Source of the DNA: Candidatus Helarchaeota archaeon | Lineage (GTDB): Archaea > Asgardarchaeota > Lokiarchaeia > Helarchaeales > RDOG01 | NCBI GenBank assembly: GCA_029838215.1 | Contig: JALGVI010000005.1 | Coordinates: 1-52,909, forward strand | Direction of reading: 5' to 3' | DNA: 52,909 bases | Shown: positions 42,468 to 51,100 of the stretch, in pieces | Numbering within the stretch: position 1 is the first letter of the stretch | How the letters are laid out: each line of letters begins with the position of its first letter | Program-made: the position numbers and the translations under genes | Notes under the pieces: model-generated | Databases searched by the model: none | Seen by the model: the letters and a program-made list of their open reading frames with translations, nothing else | What the model was told of the DNA's origin: nothing

Positions 42468-44291
42468 TCACACGTAAATGCTTAATGAGTAATAGATGTA
42501 ATCTCGAATTGTTAGAAATGAATCACCGCACGTTGGCAGGTTTAAAGACGTGCCATATGAAATGTCAATGTTTAATGCATCAATGATAAAACTCGTTGTT
42601 ACAAGTCCTTGATAATCTTCCCACAACGTTAGCTGATATGTTTTATTGCCTATGTATAAAAGATCATTTCCCGTTCCTACATATGTCGAATACCAAAGTG
42701 TGGAAGCATCCCAACTTCCGTCTACGTTTTGTTGTTGTAACAATTTTAATTTTCCGATGTCAATCTCTATCCCCTCATAGTTCATTGCTTTTAAGGCAAG
42801 CAGGGCAAAAGCCGTCGATAATGTAACATCGTACTGTCCCCAAGTACCATCCGAGTTTCTTTTTTGCAATAGGTCGTTCAAAAGAGAATTCATGAGCGCG
42901 TTTGTTCCGTTTTGATTTATTAATACACGTGCCGTTAGATAGTCTATATAGTAGGGATTTGCTATGAACATGGAACTCCTATTCTCAAAGTTATCGATCA
43001 AGTATTGAACCGTTGTATCGTTCTGATAACCAAAAGAATCCAGAAAATAATAGACCATTGCTGTCGTGCCATAATCTTCAAGCATCCAATGCTCATTCCA
43101 TGGATATACGTCCATTGAGTAGTTTGGATATGAAGAATCATTGAGTTGGGCAATATATCCTCCATCAGCCTGTCGAAACACTTGGGTTTGATTCACGGAA
43201 TCATTTTTCGCCAGTCCTTCGAATACTGTCGCACTATCAAATGCAGTGCACATGGAATCCGTGTCCATCGGGTACAAGAGATCCACTTCCGTGCTTAATA
43301 ACCACTCTCTTAAAGAATGAGTCGATTCATTATACTTGATATCTGTTTTGTTAAAATAATCTAATACCTTCAGGATGCTTCCGTATGGAGCCACGTTGCA
43401 CATCAACTCGGTTGAACCCAGAGCGATTTTATGGACTAATAATAGATAATCCGTGGAGAAATTTCGTTGAGAGATATTATTCGATAGGAAATCGATTCCT
43501 TTTATGGCGGCTAATTCTGCTCGCATGCGTGTTACATTTCGGAGCGATTCTTCTAAAGCCCCTGAAATCCCGCCTGCTTGCTCAAAGAACCCTCCACAGA
43601 ACGGTCTTCTCGTATATTCCGTTAAAGTTCCTGAGTCCACGGCATGAATGTATACATTGTTATCGTAATAGACGTAATACCATCCGTTTGAAATGGCGGA
43701 GCCTTTATAATATACTCCAACAGTTTCCAAAATCTGGTAATTCTGTAAGTTTGGTTGATATTTGAAAGCCCCAAAAGCGTGCATGATACCATCTTGAAAG
43801 TAACCAAATGAAAAGGTATGATATCTCATTAACGATATGTTCGCATCAATGAACGTGAATCCATTTATTTCAGGATATTGCTGATAATTAATTGTCAAGA
43901 TATATGGTTTTAAGCGCGAATACAGCGAGTTTATTTTAGCAAATATTTGTATCTTGTTATCAAAAACCCTTCCATCCCTCATTAATACTACTGGCTGTTC
44001 ACCCTCTGAAGGATCCCACTGATCTGTCATTCCAACTCCTTTAATTTCAGCCATATTCCATGATTCATCAAGTTGGAAAATCATCCTTAACGTGGAATCG
44101 CTAATACAAGTGCGAAGTGCTTCTATATCAAGATAAATATATGAGTTGATTGAATTGGGAAGAAATTTCATTAATTGGATACATTGTGGTTCTGGCTTTA
44201 TCACGAAAGCTCCAAGAATGGGAATTATCGAAGAAATCGAAATTATCATCATAATGACAATAATCGTTTTATGTTTTTTCAAGTAATTCAT
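42468..44291 (-). CDS. Membrane-anchored alpha/alpha-toroid protein (terpene-cyclase-like repeats)
   Basis: 607 residues. One N-terminal helix (about 10-29) is a signal anchor. The extracellular part ends in toroid-like repeats: TAFALLALKAMNYEG, QNVDGSWDAS and RNSDGTWGQYD are QW-type motifs of squalene-hopene cyclase/prenyltransferase beta repeats, and YYIDYLTARVLINQNG is another turn. The catalytic DXDD or zinc residues of those enzymes are not seen, so this is likely a binding or other toroid domain. First gene of the operon 44291-39610. Confidence 0.65.
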   Translation of the reverse strand: MNYLKKHKTIIVIMMIISISSIIPILGAFVIKPEPQCIQLMKFLPNSINSYIYLDIEALRTCISDSTLRMIFQLDESWNMAEIKGVGMTDQWDPSEGEQPVVLMRDGRVFDNKIQIFAKINSLYSRLKPYILTINYQQYPEINGFTFIDANISLMRYHTFSFGYFQDGIMHAFGAFKYQPNLQNYQILETVGVYYKGSAISNGWYYVYYDNNVYIHAVDSGTLTEYTRRPFCGGFFEQAGGISGALEESLRNVTRMRAELAAIKGIDFLSNNISQRNFSTDYLLLVHKIALGSTELMCNVAPYGSILKVLDYFNKTDIKYNESTHSLREWLLSTEVDLLYPMDTDSMCTAFDSATVFEGLAKNDSVNQTQVFRQADGGYIAQLNDSSYPNYSMDVYPWNEHWMLEDYGTTAMVYYFLDSFGYQNDTTVQYLIDNFENRSSMFIANPYYIDYLTARVLINQNGTNALMNSLLNDLLQKRNSDGTWGQYDVTLSTAFALLALKAMNYEGIEIDIGKLKLLQQQNVDGSWDASTLWYSTYVGTGNDLLYIGNKTYQLTLWEDYQGLVTTSFIIDALNIDISYGTSLNLPTCGDSFLTIRDYIYYSLSIYV

Positions 44292-44448
44292 CGTAATTCT
44301 CTTATGGGACTTTTATCTAAAGAAATAAATGCAAAGATAATGAACTATTGTGCATATATATGTCATCTTAATGTTTTTTTATAGAACCTATTTCCATTAA
44401 AACGTTTTTGTCTTTATCTTGAATTGAAGAAGCAGGTTTGATCCGAAA

Positions 44449-44823
44449 ATGAAAAAAGAAGAAAACTCAACGAACGAAAAACAACCTACCTTGAAAAACA
44501 TCTCGAAAGATGAAATAATTTCGAAGCACTCCAATACCACGGATAAAAAGAACGAAAGGCAAAAGATAATACTTCATTCGAGTCCCATTTTAATTACAGG
44601 TATTGTTGTAATGGCAAGCGTGTCTTATTTACTGTCTATTTTATACGTGTCTCCACTTTTCTATACTTTCTACTTGTTCCTAGTTCCTTTCTGGCTCTTG
44701 TTATCCTCCATGATATGCCTTTATTATCAGCAACCTGAGTGGGCAGAAAGGCTTTTCATTTCAGGCCTTATTGTTTTTGGCATTTATTGCACGATCATTT
44801 TCATAATTCTAACTATTTTTTAA
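44449..44823 (+). CDS. Small membrane protein with charged N-terminus
   Basis: 124 residues. About 45 hydrophilic residues come first (KKEENSTNEKQPTLKNISKDE), then three hydrophobic helices (about 44-66, 70-90, 100-124). Divergent from the toroid operon. Unknown. Confidence 0.6.
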   Translation: MKKEENSTNEKQPTLKNISKDEIISKHSNTTDKKNERQKIILHSSPILITGIVVMASVSYLLSILYVSPLFYTFYLFLVPFWLLLSSMICLYYQQPEWAERLFISGLIVFGIYCTIIFIILTIF

Positions 44824-44897
44824 TTTTGCGAGTTTAATGGATGAGTTAGATAAAGAAAATACTTTTAATCAAGCCGAAATGGGACGATATCGGTTTC

Positions 44898-46211
44898 ATG
44901 CAATCCTCGAAATTTCTTAGAGCACCTCCTCTAGCTTTGGGATTTCTAGCGACCCTTACACCTTCAGAATTCGAAGTTAGAATCATTGACAATGATTTTG
45001 AGACAATTCCTTACGAAGAAGAGTGGGATCTTGTTGGAATCACGGCAACCACACCCGTGGCAAAGCGCGCGTATGCGATTGCTGAAAGATTTCGTGTTTT
45101 GAACATTCCCACGGTTCTCGGAGGGTTTCATCCCAGCTTTTTACCTGAAGAAAGTGCTCAATTCGCCGATTCCGTGGTGATAGGGGAAGCAGGCAATGTT
45201 TGGCATCGTGTCTTAAATGATTGTAAAGAGAATAAACTGAAAAAAATCTATAGGGATGAAAATAATTCTCGGGCATCCCCACTGGTCTTGAGAAAAGGTC
45301 TTTTCAACCCTAAATTTTACTATCCTGCCATTCAACTAACAAAAGGTTGCACTTTTAAGTGTTCGTTCTGCTCGATTCGCAAGATGTACAAGAAGTATCA
45401 AGTAATGCCCATCAAGTTGGCACTACAAAATCTCTATAACCTTCGTGGAAAGCACGTATATTTTGTTGATGATAATTTGTTTTGTAATGGTTCTTACTGT
45501 AAGAAACTATTCAAATCGATGATCGAAGCAAGATTGAATAAAAAGTGGTGGGTACAAGCACCCGTCACGTTAACCGATAATGATGAAATGTTAAAACTTG
45601 CTGTAGAAAGTGGATTAATCTCCTGTCAATTAGGATTGGAATCAATTTCTCAAGAAGCTCTCCTAAACTCCAGAAAATATCAAAATAAAGTTTCTAACTT
45701 TCGACGCGTGATCAAGACTTTACATGATCACGGCATAACTGTTGTTCCATTCTTTCTTTTTGGTTTTGATACTGATAAAAAGGACGTGTTTGCAAGAACG
45801 GTCGATTTTGCTAGCGATATCGAATGCGATGCGGTTGCGTTTTGGCTTTTAACTCCATTTCCTGGCACGGAATTATTTGATGATTTCCAAAGGCAAGATC
45901 GTCTTTTAACAAAGGACTGGGATTTTTACGACGGCTATCATTGCGTTTTTAAGCCTCGAAACATGACTCCTGAAGAGCTGGAAAATGGTCTTTATCATTC
46001 TTTTGAAGACTTTTATGGTCGTTCCTTCAAATTTCAAACCATATTAAACCGATTTAAGGGAAAACAAATGCGAAGAATGGTATTAGAAGCTCCCGCCCTT
46101 TTCTATCAAGTTGGAAATCTAATAAAAAATATCACGCCATCAATTAACCGTCTGAAACGATCACTTCTACGGGATAGAGCCGTTTTTCATCAGAAACTTG
46201 CCCCGAAATAA
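44898..46211 (+). CDS. B12-binding-type radical-SAM protein
   Basis: 437 residues. N-terminal PPLALGFLATLTPSEFEVRIIDNDFE and VGITATTPVAKRAY, VLGGFHPSFLPEE are the B12-binding Rossmann domain; CTFKCSFCSIRK gives the C-x3-C-x2-C cluster. YFVDDNLFCNG and GLESISQEALLNS follow as in radical-SAM/B12 lipid or hopanoid-type methylases. The first ~15 residues of the B12 domain seem missing, and no upstream start is in frame, so the N-terminus may be short or start here. Substrate unknown; it lies directly before the UbiA gene, which could hint at a lipid substrate. Confidence 0.82.
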   Translation: MQSSKFLRAPPLALGFLATLTPSEFEVRIIDNDFETIPYEEEWDLVGITATTPVAKRAYAIAERFRVLNIPTVLGGFHPSFLPEESAQFADSVVIGEAGNVWHRVLNDCKENKLKKIYRDENNSRASPLVLRKGLFNPKFYYPAIQLTKGCTFKCSFCSIRKMYKKYQVMPIKLALQNLYNLRGKHVYFVDDNLFCNGSYCKKLFKSMIEARLNKKWWVQAPVTLTDNDEMLKLAVESGLISCQLGLESISQEALLNSRKYQNKVSNFRRVIKTLHDHGITVVPFFLFGFDTDKKDVFARTVDFASDIECDAVAFWLLTPFPGTELFDDFQRQDRLLTKDWDFYDGYHCVFKPRNMTPEELENGLYHSFEDFYGRSFKFQTILNRFKGKQMRRMVLEAPALFYQVGNLIKNITPSINRLKRSLLRDRAVFHQKLAPK

Positions 46212-46322
46212 TAAAAAAATGCGCGTTTATCAAATATTCTCTGCGGTCTTGGTTTTTTATCTGAATTTTTTCTTGAAAAAAAAGCTATTTAAGAAAAATT
46301 TATTTGGTTTTATTTTTAATTT

Positions 46323-47237
46323 ATGTTGATGTCACCTCTTAAGAATTACGGGAAGCTGCTTCGTGCACCTTCGAAAATAATGCCCATCATGAATTTTACT
46401 CTCATGTTTATTTTTGGATTCTTCTTAGAATTCTCAATTTTTGATGTATCGATATCTTTCAACTCCCTTCTGAGATTTTTCGGTTTTTTGCTGGCTCTAG
46501 GCAGTTTCCTTTGTGCTTGGATTTTCGCCGTGGGTATAAATGATTATCATGATGTAGAGACTGATAGTGTAATAAATCCCGATAGACCATTAGTTTCAGG
46601 CAGTTTAACTCATTCTCAAGTGAAAAAATTCACTATTTTCTTTTTAATTTCATCATTTATTCTTGCAATCTGCGGTTATTTGATAATTTTTAATATTATT
46701 GGGATAATCTTGGTTGGCGTGTATCTGGTATTGGCATTCGTTTACTCGGCACCTCCCATTAAGCTCAAATATAGGACACCATTCGCAACACTGGTCATTG
46801 GTCTTGCTTGTTTTTTGACAATAATGGGTGGTAGCTTGTTTTCAGCATTTACCCCAAAAGCAATCATTACCGCCATTTTATTCGGAATTATTTCATTCGT
46901 GCTAAGCTTGGCGAAGGATTTCAAGGATCTTGAAGGTGATAAAGCTGCGAACATACCTACACTTCCCGTGATATATGGAGAAAAGAAGGCAGGGACTATT
47001 TTGCTTGTTTCTGGCCCAATCGTGTATTTTTGCCTGTTCTTTTTCATTATTTACAATGTCTTTTTTCTTGTTTTAGTCCCTGTTACCATATTCATTGCCG
47101 TTGGTTCTTGGCTGATCGTTTTCTATAAGTACATTCAAAAACCATCTAAAGAAAAAGGTGCGTTGATTTACAAGATTGGATTTGGATTTTTTCTCCTTGT
47201 CTTTCTTGTAATGTTGATAATCGAATTATTTGTTTAA
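46323..47237 (+). CDS. UbiA-family prenyltransferase
   Basis: 304 residues with about nine membrane helices. Both aspartate motifs are clear: NDYHDVETDSVINPDRP and KDFKDLEGDKAANIPTLP. In archaea this family includes digeranylgeranylglyceryl phosphate synthase, which adds the second geranylgeranyl chain to the lipid; other UbiA reactions (quinone, heme) are possible. TATA-like CTATTTAAG precedes a start at 46323 or 46329. It is convergent with the GTPase-like gene. Confidence 0.85.
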   Translation: MLMSPLKNYGKLLRAPSKIMPIMNFTLMFIFGFFLEFSIFDVSISFNSLLRFFGFLLALGSFLCAWIFAVGINDYHDVETDSVINPDRPLVSGSLTHSQVKKFTIFFLISSFILAICGYLIIFNIIGIILVGVYLVLAFVYSAPPIKLKYRTPFATLVIGLACFLTIMGGSLFSAFTPKAIITAILFGIISFVLSLAKDFKDLEGDKAANIPTLPVIYGEKKAGTILLVSGPIVYFCLFFFIIYNVFFLVLVPVTIFIAVGSWLIVFYKYIQKPSKEKGALIYKIGFGFFLLVFLVMLIIELFV

Positions 47238-47288
47238 AACCTTTTTCAAATCCATTTCTGTCGAAATGGCGTTAATTCATTCGATTCG

Positions 47289-47741
47289 TCATAGGAATTC
47301 GTTCAGGAATTCGATCAATGTTTCTTTATGTTCTTCTTCTTTTCCACTCATTCCAATCGTGGCAAGGTTAAACAATTTCATTGCTGCTGTTGGGTCCATG
47401 CCATCTCCATCTTGTTTATTAGCAATCACGCAAATTTGCGCATTGGGAATTTGTTTTAGAATCTCATCCATTGCTTTTTTCGTCGAGACACAGTTTCTAA
47501 TGCTTGTCACCACGGCGACAATCAAGGATGTCCCTGGGATTTCATCCATTTTTTGGCGTTCTTGAACCAATTTTGGAGTTAAGGAATATAAGATTACATT
47601 TCTATGCGTGCCAACATTTCCTACTTTCTTTACCGTGATGGGTCCAAAACCCGGAAAAGTCTTGTTTCCAATGATGAGGTTAATTATCGTTCGCTTTCCC
47701 ACTTCTTCTTCGCCTAAAAAAAGAATTTTTTTCATTTTCAT
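47289..47741 (-). CDS. Degenerate Ras/Arf-like small GTPase
   Basis: 150 residues. The P-loop GEEEVGKRT (10-18) has Arg at the position of the usual Ser/Thr in GK[ST], with Thr one residue later; the G4 motif NKQD is at 108-111, and a SGK-like G5 is near 135. No DxxG G3 motif is seen. It is shorter than typical (about 165-200) and probably a nucleotide-binding regulator or pseudo-GTPase. GAGGTT precedes ATG. Small GTPases of this sort are abundant in Asgard archaea. Confidence 0.72.
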   Translation of the reverse strand: MKMKKILFLGEEEVGKRTIINLIIGNKTFPGFGPITVKKVGNVGTHRNVILYSLTPKLVQERQKMDEIPGTSLIVAVVTSIRNCVSTKKAMDEILKQIPNAQICVIANKQDGDGMDPTAAMKLFNLATIGMSGKEEEHKETLIEFLNEFL

Positions 47742-48164
47742 TTAAGAACCTCTTGTTTAATGAATGGATTTTTTGCTTTTCGTGTTTTAAATTTTAGTTT
47801 TTATTCAAGAATTCTAATTTCGCATTAATAAATTATTTTTGTTTTATCTTGGTTTGAATTGATAAAAACATGAATTTCATTCGATTTTTGGAATAAAACG
47901 CGTTTTTTTAATTCAAGTGTTTTTTAACACGTTATCATATTCCAACACATCTTTTTCAAACACCGAAGATTTCTTGGCAACATATCGTTTAAATAAAAGG
48001 TCGAAGAATTTCAGGCTAAAGAACGCAATGGGTGGAATTCAAGGGTTTCTCATTTTTTGCCAGAAACCTAAGAAATCATCCATTTTTAACTACATAACAA
48101 TTCGAAATCAAATTTCCTAAACGAATTATAAATAACGATACAAAATATTAGGAGTATTTTAAAT
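47742..48164. other. Intergenic region before the right giant gene
   Basis: About 420 bases, strongly AT-rich at both ends. TATTATAAATA-type sequence at 48124-48134 lies about 25-30 bases before the GGAG site (48151-48154), consistent with a promoter for the giant gene. No convincing gene is seen; a 67-codon frame in 47917-48120 lacks start context and looks random. Confidence 0.35.
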
Positions 48165-51100
48165 ATGGTTGTAGCAGGACTAAAAAAACATTGGATGAGA
48201 GTCATTATCATCACGGCGATGTTTCTTGGTGCAGGACTGGTCCCAACCTTCATTGAAACGCAAATTCTACCGATGGCACAAACGATTACTCTCCTAGATG
48301 ATTACGTTGATCCCAATAGCCCCGTCATAATTGACGTTGAAAAGCTCTTGAACGACATTGATAGCTTAGAAATGGTGCAAGCATTGAGCGATGACAAGCA
48401 AACTACACTAAGAGTCACTCTCAAGGTCGTCAACAACAAGACAAACCTCTATCCAATGAAAATACCTGCGGTTAACTTGGACATATACTATAAAGCAGGT
48501 CGACCGTATTATAAGGACTCTGAGATTTTGGTTCAGTTCAAGCAAGATTCACAATTTCGGAATGTAACGGAATTATACGAGGCTAATGATCTCTCCTTGG
48601 AATATGATTATTACTCGTGGGTTCGAGTAATGAACATACATATTCCAATGGATTACGTGATCTTGAATACAGGACAATCTCAACTAATTGAACTGTATCT
48701 CACGTTACATACGAATGGTGAAGAAGAAGGTAATGCCTTAAGTCAAATGCTTGGAAACCTCATACGAACTCAAAAAATCTCTCCGGATTCCTTATACATT
48801 AAAGGTGTGGTAAGCATCGGAGGCATTCAGATGCCCATCGACACGGACCCCGTGTCTTTGATCGGTGAAGAAATCTCATTCGCAGATATGAGTGCTGGCG
48901 GAACGGGAGATCTTTCGAGCATGATGACGCCCCTATTGGCCTTATTGCTCGATGAAACACCACGATCTCTAATTAGCTCGATCTTGGGTGATTTGGGAAG
49001 ATTCATTCACCTTGCTGATATCCGCAATTACAATGACACGAACGGCAACGGCTATCGTGACTGGAATGATATTAACGGGGATGGTCTTAAAGGAGCCGAT
49101 GAATCCTTTTCCGAGCCGTTATTAGAAAATGGAACTTTCTATGCATCTGTATTCTTAAAACTGAGGGATTTATTAGCTGTTGATAATTTAGATATTGGAA
49201 TTCCGGCTAGTAAATGGAATATAGAAGAAGGACAAATTGCAGGTGATCCAAAAGGAAAAATTGAAGCTTCTATTTCCGAAAATTCAATTTGGGGAACCTC
49301 CGATCAGCAATTACTTCTCTATCTTCCCGACACGGCAGCAGAAGCTTACAATAAAACAAATTGGAAAAATCGTGTCATGGCTTGTATTGGATTCCCCGAA
49401 ACCACACTCGATATGGATAATGTAATTGGACCACGAAGAACTCCCGGTGGAAATTATACGATTCCGCTTTATCTCGGAGCCAATCTCAAAATATGCGGTG
49501 ATGCTCGCTCTAGTTCTGAATTTGGTCCGGGTGATGCTATTGGTGCTCTCTTAGAAATGTTTCTTGATGATGAAGACCGCGGCTTATACTTGGGCATAAT
49601 GGGTAATATAAAAATAAAACTTGGACAAATGCCATTAAGTATTTCATTCGATTTGCCGCTAGATCTTGGTCAATTGATGGGTTCTGAAGAGACTCAAGAA
49701 ACCGAGTCTTCTGATGGTGCCTTAAGTGGAATGATGGATATTTTAGGATCATTTACTGATTACTTCGGTATAACCGACATTCAATTACACGGTGCTGCCA
49801 TTGATACTTTCAACCAAGTTCTTCAAACAAACGTTACTCTCATAATGGATAACAGTGAATCTGATGATAAAGATGGTGGATTTTTCTTCCCGTATGGTCT
49901 ATATTTCCCACAAAATGAAGACGAAGCCGAAAACTTCCTCGCCATTACTGGAGGACCTCTTCAGCTATTCAATCAGACATTGCCTGATGGGTTCGATTCT
50001 TGGAGCGATACGGCTAAAGACAACTGGTATAAAGACCATCTAGTCATGAATTTCTCCATTGATTCTCGAACGATGGAAGAATCGCTCAAGCACGTTTTAA
50101 TTAAACTGGGAAGCATTAATAATGGAATGGGTATCGCTTATAATTTTAAATCTCCAGTAAAAAGACAACCTTATGTCATCGGTTCATATTCTACATTTTC
50201 TACTGGATATTATAGCAACACAATGGAACTCCTTTTAAACGATGAAATGATCAATCCTGAAGAAGAATATCGCACTAAATTCGAAATGACCATCGATCAG
50301 CTCCGGTTGGACTTGAATGATCTCTTTCCTGAATTTGGTGAAGGCTTTAAAGGATTATTGACAGATCTAGACATCAATCCGACACTTATTGATTATCTGA
50401 ATAAATCGTTAGATGATTGGGGTACTCGAACTGGTAAAGGAAGTGGTGTAGGTGATACTGGAACGCTCATGGATTTCCTGAGCCTCGATCCGACACTTTT
50501 CATGTCACTCTTAAACCAACCCGGTGAGGATAATGACCTTCTAGAATTCATGGTTGATGAAGGATACCTTAACCAAACTCACAGCACGTTCAATCTGACG
50601 GCTCTCGTGGAGGGTATCCTAAACATAGCCGGTGATGACCTGCTTAGTCCATCCTCTTCAGGTTCTGGAGGCGAAGAAACTGACTTATTTGAACTTCTTA
50701 TCGATGTCTTAGATGCATCTGGTCTGAAGTTTGACGAGTTGATTCCTGTTCTTTTCGACTTCCTACGACGTGAAATGTCCTACGAATATGGTATAAAGCC
50801 ATTTGAACTCATGGATGTTGTTATGAACGCGCTAGGGTTCTCCGATCTACTCGGATCTATTTCTGGCGGTGGCTCTTCTGGAGCTCCATTGTCCATCTCC
50901 GAAGAAAGCCTCGACACATTGTTTGATTACGTTATTGACCTTCTCTCTGTTATTGAACCGTTTGACTTGGTTTATACCTTCATGAATGATCCATTGCCAT
51001 ACATGGATTACCTAAACAGAAGTGGCTTACTATCTGAAGGATTCCTCTTGCCATTAATCATCAGTCTCTTTGAGGGTGGTCAAGCTGGTGGGATGGAATT

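Noticed and set aside
42468..44291. Functional squalene/terpene cyclase
   Set aside because: QW-like repeats present but no DXDD-type catalytic motif, and the protein is exported.
47917..48120. 67-codon plus-strand frame before the giant gene
   Set aside because: No start context, no recognisable motif, in AT-rich intergenic DNA.
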